Shown piece after piece: positions 8,389 through 16,662 of a DNA stretch of 64,000 nucleotides. The position numbers and the translations under genes are program-made. Location of the stretch: assembly GCF_028748185.1 (NCBI RefSeq), contig NZ_CP118164.1, positions 806,001 through 870,000 of the forward strand, in the 5' to 3' direction. The stretch comes from Bremerella sp. P1. Its GTDB lineage: Bacteria > Planctomycetota > Planctomycetia > Pirellulales > Pirellulaceae. The notes beneath the pieces are model-generated. The model searched no databases, had not been told where the DNA came from, and worked only from the letters and a program-made list of their open reading frames with translations. Each line of letters opens with the position of its first letter. Position 1 is the first letter of the stretch.

Positions 8389-9792
8389 GTGAATCTCGAT
8401 AAATTTGCCGCCGAGTCCCTCTGCTACGATCCCATCCATGGATATGTTCCCTTCGTTTCCGAGGGAATTTCCCCCGGCGAAGTCACCGAACGGACCATCA
8501 TCGACCATCCCTGGCTACAGCGGATGCGGCAGATTCATCAGCTGCAAACGGCCTGGTGGGTCTATCCCACGGCCGAGCATACCCGCTTCCAGCACATCCT
8601 CGGCGTGATGCACCTGGCCAGCCGGCTGATCAATCAGCTGTATCCAAGCCTGAAAGAAGTCTGCCCCGATGCCCCTTCCCGCGGGCACGTCGAATCGCTC
8701 CTGCGGATGGCCGGCCTCTTGCACGACGTAGGGCATGGTCCGTTTGGACACTTCTTCGACAGCCACTTCCTACAGCACTTCGGTCTGACGCACGAATCCT
8801 TGGGGGCCCACATCATTCAGCACGAGTTGGGGGACCTGCTTTCGCAGCTGCGGCGGAACCCGTACTCGCAGATGGAAGACAGCGAACAGATTAACCCCGA
8901 GCACATTGCCTGGATGATCCAGCGGCCCAAGGCCGGGGACGAAGCCGATCGCCCGCAGTGGCTCAGCTTTCTGCGTAGTCTGCTCAGCGGCATCTACACG
9001 ATCGACAACATGGACTTCGTCCTCCGCGATGCCTACATGACCGGCTACAGCCAGCAGTCGTACGACCTGGAGCGACTGATCCGTTACAGTTTTTTCACGG
9101 AAAAAGGACTTACCATCCACGAACGCGGCATGGCGGCCCTCATCCGCTTCATGAACGTCCGGGCAGAGCTTTTCCAAACCGTTTACTTCCACCGCGAAGT
9201 GATGGCAATCGATAAGACGCTGGAAGACTTGTTCGCCGAAAGCCGCCCCTGGATGTTCCCCGGCAACCCGATCGAGAACCTCGCCGCCTACCAAGGCTTC
9301 ACCGAGTTCAGCCTGCTGGTCGATGCCGCCCGCTGGCATCAGTCGGACGACCCTCACCAGGCCGAGGTCGGTCGCAAGTGGCAAGACGTCCTGCAGCGCA
9401 ACATCCCCTGGAAGTTCATCTGCGAACGCTCCCTCCGCTTCGACGAAGGGGAAAGCCAGGAGATGACCATCTTCCGCAGCGAAAACTTTGCCTTGGCCGC
9501 GCTGCGCGAAGTGCTTCCGCCAGAGTTGAAGGACATCCCGCTGAAGATCGCCCTGAACCGAACCGTCTTCCGCCCCAACACCCGCGGACCCAGCGACCAC
9601 CAGAACTTCATGTACGACGGGGCTCAGAAGAAGATCAAAGAGCTAACCACCGACAAGATCTTCCGCTCGCTCCCAGTCAGCCGCGTCATCTGCCGGATCT
9701 ACGCCCAGGATGCTTCGATTGCACCCAAGCTGGCTTCGGCGCTGGACCGACTGGTGGGGAACCACGCGGTGGATGATTTGACGAATATGTAA
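8389..9792 (+). CDS. HD-domain phosphohydrolase (dGTPase/SAMHD1-like)
   Basis: 467 residues with a GTG start at 8389 behind AAGGAG. The metal-binding HD signature is present: TRFQH with His69, LLHDVGHG with His112-Asp113, and a later Asp in SGIYTIDNMDF. Arg/His residues in EHTRFQH and GHGPFGHFFD match the dGTP triphosphohydrolase-like group that includes YwfO and SAMHD1. It probably hydrolyses nucleoside triphosphates, removing tripolyphosphate, but the substrate could be another phosphorylated nucleotide. Monocistronic, between a divergent secreted protein and a convergent membrane gene. Confidence 0.87.
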   Translation: MNLDKFAAESLCYDPIHGYVPFVSEGISPGEVTERTIIDHPWLQRMRQIHQLQTAWWVYPTAEHTRFQHILGVMHLASRLINQLYPSLKEVCPDAPSRGHVESLLRMAGLLHDVGHGPFGHFFDSHFLQHFGLTHESLGAHIIQHELGDLLSQLRRNPYSQMEDSEQINPEHIAWMIQRPKAGDEADRPQWLSFLRSLLSGIYTIDNMDFVLRDAYMTGYSQQSYDLERLIRYSFFTEKGLTIHERGMAALIRFMNVRAELFQTVYFHREVMAIDKTLEDLFAESRPWMFPGNPIENLAAYQGFTEFSLLVDAARWHQSDDPHQAEVGRKWQDVLQRNIPWKFICERSLRFDEGESQEMTIFRSENFALAALREVLPPELKDIPLKIALNRTVFRPNTRGPSDHQNFMYDGAQKKIKELTTDKIFRSLPVSRVICRIYAQDASIAPKLASALDRLVGNHAVDDLTNM

Positions 9793-9805
9793 CGAGTGCG
9801 TGTCA

Positions 9806-10423
9806 TCACTCGTTCTTTTCATTTTCCTGCTGCTGGCCAGAAAGGTCTGGGGGAAGCGTAATTGATTTGCTCCCCCTGCGATTTCTACGACGTAGAAGTG
9901 ACGAGTCGCCGTCTGCTAATAAAAAGTGCACCACTCCACCGGCAATCACCGTCATACTGACCATGGCCAAAAAGAAGAACACGAGCCACATCGATCGGCG
10001 CGGGAGATCGTGTAGGAGTCGTACCACCCCAAACACAGCGCCCAGCAATAGCGTGGCTCCCATCAGCTGATAAATGGTGAACTGACGCTGCCAATCATTC
10101 CGATTGTCATTTGTCGTTTTCGGGCGGAGGACGACCAACAGGAGATACCAGACAACAAGCGCAATTCCCAGAATCGAGAATCCGAAGCAGATCGATCCCA
10201 AAACAAAGTGGACCGGACTCCTTAGGATCCTCGGATCAGCAGAAACGCAGATTGCCCCTCCACCAATCAGGATTAGCACCATCCCCAGGCTGATTCCAAT
10301 TTTCTTCCAAGCGTTCGATGCTTGCGAATCGCGACTTCCAAACCACCACGGCAACACCAACAGCACCATGAGTGTGGTCGTGGCAACACTTGCCCAAACG
10401 GAACTAGAAACGTCCTCGATCAT
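9806..10423 (-). CDS. Membrane protein of unknown function
   Basis: 205 residues with about five hydrophobic segments (near 12-27, 40-58, 68-97, 118-137, 145-168) and a basic, polar C-terminal tail. One helix, FTIYQLMGATLLLGAVFGVVR, resembles the N-terminal helix of the protein at 5422-6138. The ATG at 10423 begins the frame. It is followed on the same strand, further upstream, by two more small membrane proteins (10494-11098). No family recognised. Confidence 0.7.
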   Translation of the reverse strand: MIEDVSSSVWASVATTTLMVLLVLPWWFGSRDSQASNAWKKIGISLGMVLILIGGGAICVSADPRILRSPVHFVLGSICFGFSILGIALVVWYLLLVVLRPKTTNDNRNDWQRQFTIYQLMGATLLLGAVFGVVRLLHDLPRRSMWLVFFFLAMVSMTVIAGGVVHFLLADGDSSLLRRRNRRGSKSITLPPDLSGQQQENEKNE

Positions 10424-10493
10424 GCGCCTTCACGTAGCATCAAGAGATTTTCAAACAGCCGCGGAATATTCTAGTCACTCGAGTCTTCGAACG

Positions 10494-10724
10494 CTAAAAG
10501 TCTTCGTCCTCGCGTCGCTTCTCAATCTCGCGTAACCGATTCGCTCTTCTGCCGGAACCGCGTCCGAAGAAGAGGGTGTCGGTACCCAAATAGGCGACGA
10601 CGGTAATCAGCGAGATGATCACCGTGAAGAACAGCGTCGTGAGGATCTGTTCACCGATTGGTGCTTTGGGGTAGTACGACCTGACGGCGCCGGCCGACAC
10701 GCCCAGGATCGTCAAAAAGGCCAT
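10494..10724 (-). CDS. Small membrane protein, translationally coupled to its neighbour
   Basis: 76 residues from the ATG at 10724, which overlaps the stop of the preceding gene as TGATG. A GTG three codons earlier (10733) is possible but less likely. Two hydrophobic segments (FLTILGVSAGAV; LTTLFFTVIISLITVVAYLG) and a basic/acidic tail (RANRLREIEKRREDEDF). Almost certainly translated together with 10724-11098. Function unknown. Confidence 0.65.
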   Translation of the reverse strand: MAFLTILGVSAGAVRSYYPKAPIGEQILTTLFFTVIISLITVVAYLGTDTLFFGRGSGRRANRLREIEKRREDEDF

Positions 10725-11098
10725 CAAGTGCACAGTCCGAAGCCCAACGACCGCACGAAATGCTTTGCCTTGCGCCCGAGGTTACCTTCGCGAAACAGGC
10801 CTGAGAGAAACCACAAGATGCTCAGCCCCAAGAGCGAAAACAGCACGATGTGCACGATCAGCGGTACGACCGCGTAACGAAAGCTTCCGCCGTAAACAAT
10901 CGCATAGCCGATCGCGGCCACCACCGCGACGCTGCCAATCAGCGTCACCCACGGAAGACGGTTACGGCGACGTTTTTCCTCCGGCAGCCCGGCCTGAAGC
11001 TTCCGATCGCGCACGCTCATATCCCGATCGAGCACAAACGCGCACAACGCGATCACGACAAATAAGAAACCCCAGCCATAGACGGCCCAGTGTTGCAT
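10724..11098 (-). CDS. Small membrane protein
   Basis: 124 residues. A first hydrophobic segment at 5-22, a basic loop (DRDMSVRDRKLQAGLPEEKRRRNR), then two segments around 50-68 and 76-99 and a basic end. It forms a two-gene unit with 10494-10724 through a stop/start overlap. I recognise no family; a small two-component membrane complex is possible. Confidence 0.65.
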   Translation of the reverse strand: MQHWAVYGWGFLFVVIALCAFVLDRDMSVRDRKLQAGLPEEKRRRNRLPWVTLIGSVAVVAAIGYAIVYGGSFRYAVVPLIVHIVLFSLLGLSILWFLSGLFREGNLGRKAKHFVRSLGFGLCT

Positions 11099-11180
11099 CG
11101 TGACCCCCGGTTCACAGGCACCTAGTAAAGCGAAAAGATATTCGCCGCCGGGCGGGGTTTATTGTAGCAGAAAGAGAAGA

Positions 11181-11275
11181 CCAACCACGGATAACACGGA
11201 TAAGAAGTAGGGCCCGCGTGTCGCGGGTCGCAAAGCGGGTACCAGGGAGACGACCCGCGACACGCGAGCCCTACA
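11181..11275. repeat. Inverted-repeat element with CGCGGGTCG arms
   Basis: Left arm (TAGGGCCCGCGTGTCGCGGGTCG, 11208-11230) and right arm (11251-11273) are inverted copies with one or two mismatches, around a 20-bp loop, after the phrase ACCACGGATAACACGGAT. A typical dispersed non-coding hairpin repeat. Confidence 0.7.
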
Positions 11276-11402
11276 GAAATCTTCCAGGCGCACTATCTTA
11301 CTGATGCGCTAGTCGTCTAAATTACACGTACATCCAACGAAGCACGCTCGCTTCTGCGGGTGCTATGCCCAATTCTTCTTGGGCGTGCCAGTCCCAACCT
11401 CG

Positions 11403-11496
11403 GTGTGCCACTGGCCTCTGGCCAGTGCTCTTGCGGCCAATTAGGGATGGCTCACCATTTTCTCACTTCGCACTGCCGAGGGCGGCAGTGGCACAC
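11403..11496. repeat. 94-bp MITE-like element with terminal inverted repeats
   Basis: Begins GTGTGCCACTG and ends with its exact reverse complement CAGTGGCACAC. Internally it has CTGGCCTCTGGCCAGTG and CACTGCCGAGGGCGGCAGTG hairpins. The last 27 bases (11471-11497) recur exactly at 40741-40767. No coding capacity, so any movement would rely on an enzyme encoded elsewhere. Confidence 0.65.
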
Positions 11497-11533
11497 GATT
11501 CATCAACACAACTTCACCACACAAGCGAACATC

Positions 11534-12253
11534 ATGTCCCATCACCACGCATCCCAACCGGAAACACACGGAGCTGGCTCAAAAGGCCACGCTCCGCAGG
11601 TTGCCGTGCGCGATGGCAACCGACTGCTGTGCCCCTGCTGCGGGGAAGTGTTGATGGTCCTGCCGGAGACGCCTCCTTCCTATGGAGCCAATCGCCAGGT
11701 CGTTGACATCGATCCAGAGACCGCCGCGCACGAGTTCCCCGAAGATCCGCCTCCGCAGATTCCTACTCGGCGGCCAACCACGCTTCGGCCTGCGTCACTC
11801 GATCAGCGCGAACCACGCGAGCGCGACGAAGCCACGCGTGCTCGTGAGCGCGAACTCTACCGGCTCAAGCGACCCCTGCGAGAACCACTCACTTACGAAG
11901 CTGCCCGACTGTTCGCCTACACGTACTACCGCCTGCAGGCCCTCGACCGGCAACTGCATCGAGAGATTTGCCAGAAGCAGGAAGAGATCGACGCGTTGCA
12001 GCGGGAACTGGATGGCCTGAAGGAAACGTCTTCGTGCGAAGAACGTCCACAACGCGCGAAGCAGGTAAAGGTTCGTCTTTATGGCGAGCCCAAGAAGATC
12101 ATCACACCGGCGCGACGGCAACGCGTTCGCGGCGCCATTCAAAAACACGCCCAAGCGGACTTGGGCGTGGCCCCCGCACGACTTCGCGACTCGAAGGTCG
12201 TCGACGCAGGAACGAACGAAACGAATGAAGCCAGCGAACGCGGACCGCCTTAA
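11534..12253 (+). CDS. Hypothetical protein with a zinc-ribbon-like motif and coiled coil
   Basis: 239 residues from the ATG at 11534. The frame is open upstream into a repeat element, so the upstream part is not counted. An N-terminal LLCPCCGEVLMVLP looks like half of a zinc ribbon. The middle is proline/arginine-rich, and a helical segment (LDRQLHREICQKQEEIDALQRELDGLKE) could be a coiled coil. The basic tail is lysine/arginine-rich. Composition and the CxxC suggest nucleic-acid binding, but I recognise no family. Confidence 0.55.
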   Translation: MSHHHASQPETHGAGSKGHAPQVAVRDGNRLLCPCCGEVLMVLPETPPSYGANRQVVDIDPETAAHEFPEDPPPQIPTRRPTTLRPASLDQREPRERDEATRARERELYRLKRPLREPLTYEAARLFAYTYYRLQALDRQLHREICQKQEEIDALQRELDGLKETSSCEERPQRAKQVKVRLYGEPKKIITPARRQRVRGAIQKHAQADLGVAPARLRDSKVVDAGTNETNEASERGPP

Positions 12254-12261
12254 AGAATCTT

Positions 12262-12440
12262 GTCCCCTCTCCCTCGCAGGGAGAGGGCTAGGGTGAGGGT
12301 TTTCTGACCGATCTTCACCTCACAACGCCAGACGTAGCTTCCGTACCCTTCGGAACCTCGCTTGCGCATGCGCTGCCAATAGGCGAACTGCCCCTCACCC
12401 TAACCCTCTCCCCTTAGGGGCGAGGGGACCGGAGGGTGCT
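12262..12440. repeat. Dispersed repeat of the CTCTCCC...GAGAGGG family
   Basis: Two inverted modules: CCCTCTCCCTCGCAGGGAGAGGGCTAGGGTGAGGG at the left and CCCCTCACCCTAACCCTCTCCCCTTAGGGGCGAGGGG at the right. Related units lie at 19556-19680, 21672-21712 and 54182-54293. Confidence 0.8.
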
Positions 12441-12543
12441 GCGCCGTCCGATATCTGCCGGGCATACCCTGCCGAAACGGTCCCGACTTCGCTAAAATCA
12501 ATCGGTTCAGACGCCAACTAGCATCCAGACAGGGGACCTCCAC

Positions 12544-13971
12544 GTGTCGCACGAACAATACGAAAACCCGTTGATCTCTCGGTATGCCTCGCGGGACATG
12601 AGCTTTTTGTGGAGTCCGCAGAAGAAGCATTCCACTTGGCGGCGACTGTGGCTGGCCCTGGCCGAGTCGGAACAAGAGCTGGGCCTTTCGATTACCGACG
12701 AGCAGCTCGAAGCGATGCGGGCCAACCTGGACAACATCGATTTCGACCTGGCCGCCAAGCATGAGAAGCGTCGCCGGCACGACGTGATGGCCCACGTCGA
12801 AACGTTCGCCGAAGCGGCCCCGGTGGCCAAGCCGATCATTCACCTCGGTGCGACCAGCTGCTTCGTGACTGATAACACGGACCTGATTCTGCTGCGGGAA
12901 TCGTTGGAGCTGGTTCGCGATCGCCTGGTTCGTTGCATCTACATGCTGGCCGACTTCGCCAAGCAGTACCGCGACCTCCCCTGCCTTGGCTTTACTCACC
13001 TGCAATCGGCTCAGCCCACCACGATTGGCAAGCGGGCCACGCTGTGGTGCTACGACCTGGTCTTGGACCTGGAAGAAGTCGAACATCGCCTGGACCAGCT
13101 GCGTTTCCGTAGCACCAAGGGCACGACCGGTACCCAGGCCAGCTTCCTGGAACTGTTCCAGGGAAATCATGACCTGGTGAAGAAGCTCGAAAAGCGCGTC
13201 GCCGAGAAGATGGGCTTCGACCAGCTGTATGCCGTCACCGGTCAGACCTATTCGCGTAAGGTCGATACCCAGGTGCTCGACTGCCTGAGCGGGATTGCCC
13301 AGTCGGCTCATAAGATTGCCACCGATATCCGAATCCTGTCCCACCGCCGCGAACTGGAAGAACCGATCGAGAAGGATCAAATCGGCTCGTCGGCGATGCC
13401 GTACAAGCGGAACCCCATGCGTAGCGAACGCATTTGCGGGCTCGCTCGTTACGTGATCAGCAATCAGGCCAACGGGGCCAACACGCTGGCCACGCAGTGG
13501 ATGGAACGCACCCTGGACGACAGTGCCAATCGTCGTTTGAGCCTGCCGCTTTCGTTCCTGGGCATCGATGCCATCCTGATCATCCTGGCCAACGTTTGTA
13601 ACGGGATGGTTGTGTACCCGGCGCTCATCAAGCGGCACCTGGCCGAAGAGCTGCCGTTCATGGCGACCGAAAACATCATGATGGCCGCCGTCAAAGCGGG
13701 TGGCGATCGCCAGGACCTGCACGAAAAGATTCGTGTTTTCTCGCGTGAAGCAGGTGCACGCATCAAGCAGGAAGGTCTCGACAACGATATGCTCGACCGG
13801 ATCAAAGCCGACCCGGCATTCCCCGAGTTCGACGCGGAAGAAATCCTCGAGCCACTCAAGTACGTCGGCCGCGCCCCAGAACAGGTCGATGACTTCCTGG
13901 CCGATATCATCCAACCGATCCGCGATCGCTACGCAGACGTTTCGCTCGAGAATGAAGAGTTGAAGGTTTAA
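12544..13971 (+). CDS. purB: Adenylosuccinate lyase
   Basis: 475 residues, GTG start at 12544. Cleaves SAICAR and adenylosuccinate, releasing fumarate, in purine synthesis. The fumarase/aspartase-superfamily signature [11 protein letters not shown] is present near residue 281, together with [12 protein letters not shown] and [15 protein letters not shown]. The N-terminal [17 protein letters not shown] and the length match the eukaryotic/ADSL-like branch rather than the shorter Bacillus type. Monocistronic, followed by a repeat region. Confidence 0.95.
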   Translation: MSHEQYENPLISRYASRDMSFLWSPQKKHSTWRRLWLALAESEQELGLSITDEQLEAMRANLDNIDFDLAAKHEKRRRHDVMAHVETFAEAAPVAKPIIHLGATSCFVTDNTDLILLRESLELVRDRLVRCIYMLADFAKQYRDLPCLGFTHLQSAQPTTIGKRATLWCYDLVLDLEEVEHRLDQLRFRSTKGTTGTQASFLELFQGNHDLVKKLEKRVAEKMGFDQLYAVTGQTYSRKVDTQVLDCLSGIAQSAHKIATDIRILSHRRELEEPIEKDQIGSSAMPYKRNPMRSERICGLARYVISNQANGANTLATQWMERTLDDSANRRLSLPLSFLGIDAILIILANVCNGMVVYPALIKRHLAEELPFMATENIMMAAVKAGGDRQDLHEKIRVFSREAGARIKQEGLDNDMLDRIKADPAFPEFDAEEILEPLKYVGRAPEQVDDFLADIIQPIRDRYADVSLENEELKV

Positions 13972-13975
13972 AGCC

Positions 13976-14172
13976 TCTTAGCCCCGCGAGGGGCGACCGA
14001 TTGTAGCCAGGGGCGTGAGCCCCTGGTACCGATCGAATAGAAGCGAAAGCCCTGGAAGGGCGTCCGAAACGAGCACAATGTTTTCGGTCGCCCTTCCAGG
14101 GCTTAAGACGGAACTGTCTTCCGAATCCAGGGGGTCACGCCCCTGGCTACATTCGACCGGCCTTTCAGGCCT
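13976..14172. repeat. Dispersed palindromic repeat (AGCCCTGG family), long copy
   Basis: Carries GTAGCCAGGGGCGTGAGCCCCTGG, AGCCCTGGAAGGGCG...CGCCCTTCCAGGGCT and CCAGGGGGTCACGCCCCTGGCTAC, related to the unit at 2683-2820. Lies between the ends of purB and fur, where it could also act as a transcription block. Confidence 0.8.
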
Positions 14173-14185
14173 TAAGACAGACGAC

Positions 14186-14692
14186 CTAGATCAGATCGAC
14201 CCGGCGTTTTTTGCGGCGGGACTTTTTCTGGCACTCGTCGCAGACGCCATTGATGATGAAGCGGTGGCCGGTGGCGCGGAATTGGTGCAGGCGGGCCACT
14301 TCGTCGCGGAGCTCTTTCAGCTCGGCACTTTGAAACTCGATCAGCTGCTGACACTGGGTGCAGTACAGGTGATCGTGATCGGGGTAGCCGTAATCGTGTT
14401 CGTAGACGGCTCGGCCGCCGATTTCCATCTTTCGCAGCAGCCCGGCTTCGACCAGTTCGTTCAGCGTGCGGTAAACGGTCGGGCGGCTGACACGGTCCGA
14501 GCCTTTACTGTGGTGCGAGAGTTCGTCGATCAATTGATCGGCGTCGAAATGCTCGTGGTGGCTAAAAACGTGCTCGATGAGGATGCGGCGAGGCTGCGTG
14601 ATTCGCTTTCCCTTACTTTTAAGGTACTCCTCGAACCGCTCCATCGGGGTAAGAGCTACGTCGACGGCTTCCAAAGCAAACGGATCAGACAT
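14186..14692 (-). CDS. fur: Fur-family metalloregulator
   Basis: 168 residues. Winged-helix region KRITQPRRILIEHVFSHHEHFDADQLIDELS...RPTVYRTLNELVEAGLL, then the dimer/metal region with GYPDHDHLYCTQCQQLIEF and a second CDECQ pair, giving the two CxxC motifs of the structural zinc site. Ligand residues such as HDHLYC are present. It is a ferric uptake-type repressor; a zinc (Zur) or manganese role cannot be excluded. The upstream 110 bp hold two TGAGACT half-sites that could be its own boxes. The C-terminal tail KKSRRKKRR is unusually basic. Confidence 0.85.
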   Translation of the reverse strand: MSDPFALEAVDVALTPMERFEEYLKSKGKRITQPRRILIEHVFSHHEHFDADQLIDELSHHSKGSDRVSRPTVYRTLNELVEAGLLRKMEIGGRAVYEHDYGYPDHDHLYCTQCQQLIEFQSAELKELRDEVARLHQFRATGHRFIINGVCDECQKKSRRKKRRVDLI

Positions 14693-14728
14693 GGGAATCT
14701 CAATAAGGTCAACAAGGTCTTCGTCTTT

Positions 14729-14803
14729 ATTGAGACTGAGTTGCTTTATCTATCTAATTGCAGTTTAAGAAGATACGCGACTTACGGGGCTGTCAGTCTC
14801 AAT
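14729..14803. promoter_or_regulatory. Two inverted TTGAGACTGA half-sites upstream of fur
   Basis: ATTGAGACTGA at 14729-14739 and its reverse complement TCAGTCTCAAT at 14793-14803 flank the fur upstream region. Fur boxes are built from inverted TGAGACT-like hexamers in several groups; here each site has one good half and a degenerate second half. Autoregulation is an inference. Confidence 0.4.
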
Positions 14804-14883
14804 ACGGAATTCTAGGCCAAAGTCGCCCAGCTACAAGCCCAGGTGAGCCCGATTTCGGCAAGCAAAGCGTTTGAGACAGGCCA

Positions 14884-14922
14884 TAAAAAAACGGGCAGCA
14901 CCCTGCGTGAGAGTGCTGCCCG
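14884..14922 (-). terminator. Terminator of flgM
   Basis: On the minus strand CGGGCAGCAC / GTGCTGCCCG pairs over an 11-nt loop and is followed by TTTTTTTAT. It lies about 40 bp past the flgM stop. Confidence 0.85.
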
Positions 14923-14959
14923 AATTGTTCGGTTTTCTAAGTTGTTTGATGCTGGCTAG

Positions 14960-15238
14960 TTAGCCAATTTCATCCAACAGGCGTTCCAGGGCGAGGTCGA
15001 GCTTGTCGTCGGTCAGATAAGTGCCGTCGGCAATTTGGGCCTTAATCTGAGCGACACGATCGGCACGAATGTCCGGAATGTCCTTCACCTGGCTGGCGAA
15101 GTCGGCTTCGTGCGAAATATCAAGTTCGTCCACGGTATCGAATTGGGTGCGGCTGTCTACGGCCGGGGCCTGCGGTGCGTGGTGCGGACCTCGGATGGAC
15201 TGAGCCGGGTGAACTGCGGTTGGGCCATTAACATGCAT
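14960..15238 (-). CDS. flgM: Anti-sigma-28 factor FlgM
   Basis: 92 residues. The C-terminal half (IRADRVAQIKAQIADGTYL...KLDLALERLLDEI) is the FlgM sigma-binding helix pattern: R..RV..I...I..G.Y, then a helix ending LL.E. The N-terminal half is flexible and rich in Pro/Ala/His. FlgM holds FliA inactive until the hook is complete and is then exported. Here it stands alone, more than 30 kb from fliA (48396). The ATG at 15238 has AGGA nearby and is followed by its own terminator. Confidence 0.82.
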   Translation of the reverse strand: MHVNGPTAVHPAQSIRGPHHAPQAPAVDSRTQFDTVDELDISHEADFASQVKDIPDIRADRVAQIKAQIADGTYLTDDKLDLALERLLDEIG

Positions 15239-16188
15239 GGTAAATCCTAACTCCCTTTGACGTCTTTGTGCTCGAGTTGTGGGTTGATTGGGCCACTCAA
15301 GCGAGACGTCCCTAAAATCATGACCGGAATCGGAGGTCTGGGTTTTCCCTAATTGGTATGCCCGGCTTCTTCAGGCAACCTGAGGGAGGCAGTTTCCCTA
15401 CCTCGCAAATATAGTTCATTGGCGTCTTCCATGGTGCCGTATTCCGTGTCAGTGATAGCCATCCGTGTGAAGCAAGTGACTAACGGCGAAGAGTTTGTCA
15501 GGAAGTACTCTTCTTATCGACTTGCTAGCACTTGAGATTCAGCCATCCTTGACTCGGTCTCGTTATGCAGTCCCTGGCAACGTCGCCGACCAGGCTGCCT
15601 CTTTCGGACCGGCGAATTAAGCCGATTAAACGGCTTTTTCCGGCCCCTGGCAGAACCATCGGCGGCGAATACCTGCCTTGCGTATCGCACAATCGTTACG
15701 ACTGGTCCACGCAAATGGTTTGCCAAAAATTACGGCTTTGTCCCCCTGGAGGCATTTTTTTCGATGCCCTCAGGCAAACGAGTGCGAGAGTACGGCAATT
15801 GGCGAATCGACTCAATCGCAATTGCGACCGTCCTGGCCTGAATCTTGAGAAATTCCGGCCCCCCGGCGCAGAATTCCCAAGATTATTTCGACAGAAGTAG
15901 AAACCAACCATACGATTCACACGTTAATCTTACTGAGGGGAAAGCGGTCCTTTCTTATGTCAGGCATACGTTATTCGATTCAGATCCCAGTGTTTTGAGC
16001 GAATAATGCCCTAGATAGGACACCGATTTACTTTCAAAGCAGATTTTGGCAGGTTAAAGCGTCCTCCCCATATTGGGCAGATCGCACCCTTCCAGAAGGC
16101 CTGATTGTGAGTTTGAACCCCGTTAACATCACCAGAATGTTATGGGATCCCACATTAGTCCTATTGCAACGGTGAACCTTTTTTACTA

Positions 16189-16236
16189 AATCTAAGAATC
16201 ACGTGAACACGCGGAGTCGATTTCACGTCTAAGATT
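16189..16236. promoter_or_regulatory. Imperfect inverted repeat upstream of the small gene at 16322
   Basis: AATCTAAGAATCACGTGAA and TTCACGTCTAAGATT are inverted copies with a short insertion in one arm. They sit about 90-130 bp before the start codon, a usual operator position. Confidence 0.4.
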
Positions 16237-16256
16237 TGAGTAGAGTACGCGTCAAT

Positions 16257-16320
16257 GCAGCGCAGGATTCGCTGCGGTCAGCTACAGGGAACGTAGCGAA
16301 CTTTCCCCAGGGAGTTCGCT
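16257..16320 (+). promoter_or_regulatory. Leader with mutually exclusive hairpins over the ribosome binding site
   Basis: Three stems in a row: GCAGCG/CGCTGC (16257-16275), GCTAC/GTAGC (16281-16297) and AGCGAAC/GTTCGCT (16295-16320). The second and third share the bases AGC (16295-16297) and cannot form together. The third stem ends one base before the ATG at 16322 and encloses the AGGGAG ribosome binding sequence. The arrangement is what one expects of a translational switch or thermosensor; no known riboswitch motif is recognised. Confidence 0.45.
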
Positions 16321-16321
16321 A

Positions 16322-16534
16322 ATGAACGACTCACTTTTCGATACCATGCAAATCAAGCTGGAAGACGCCCGAGATCGGGAAGAAGCCCCGATCATGGTAG
16401 GCCTAGCGCCTTATATGGAACTGTCCGAGTGGATGGACCAACAGCTAATCAAACTGCGCCTCGAGTTTCACGACTTCGAGACCTCTAAGTCCCAACGTCT
16501 CAGCGATTGGGCCAAAGTGGCTCCTCATTCGTAA
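16322..16534 (+). CDS. Small hypothetical protein
   Basis: 70 residues starting MNDSLFDTMQIKLEDARD. Acidic N-terminal half, then an amphipathic stretch (MDQQLIKLRLEFHDFETSK), no membrane segment, no signal peptide. AGGGAG stands 7 nt before the ATG, inside a hairpin. It is followed by a good terminator, supporting a real monocistronic gene. Family unknown. Confidence 0.6.
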   Translation: MNDSLFDTMQIKLEDARDREEAPIMVGLAPYMELSEWMDQQLIKLRLEFHDFETSKSQRLSDWAKVAPHS

Positions 16535-16607
16535 ACTACCGATTAGCGCCGCTATCCATTCATCCTTCATTCCGGCGTCCCCAAAGCTTTCAAAATGACC
16601 TAAACTA

Positions 16608-16640
16608 AGAGTGTCCTGATTATTCAGGACGCTCTTTTTG
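16608..16640 (+). terminator. Terminator after the small gene
   Basis: AGAGTGTCCTG-attatt-CAGGACGCTCT with one mismatch, followed by TTTTTGTTTC. Confidence 0.85.
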
Positions 16641-16662
16641 TTTCTTGATTGAAAAGGTCGCC

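Larger units (their letters stand above)
11099..11533. other. Gene-free stretch filled with palindromic repeats
   Basis: No reading frame I trust. Two repeat units (11181-11275 and 11403-11496) occupy much of it and are listed separately. The upstream region of the minus-strand membrane operon and the leader of the gene at 11534 share it. Confidence 0.6.
15239..16321. other. Gene-free kilobase, probably regulatory
   Basis: Short frames here have poor codon character and no RBS, so I call none. It holds several hairpins: AGCCGATTAAACGGCTTTTT near 15613, which looks like a plus-strand terminator with no gene in front of it; GAGGCATTTTTTTCGATGCCCTC near 15750; and the structured leader at 16189-16320. 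A small RNA ending near 15632 is possible but unproven. Confidence 0.5.

Noticed and set aside
12400-13914. 504-codon minus-strand frame opposite purB
   Set aside because: purB is certain on the plus strand; the antisense frame has no family features.
15353-15535. 60-codon frame in the gene-free kilobase
   Set aside because: No RBS, unremarkable composition, overlaps structured DNA; I prefer a non-coding reading.
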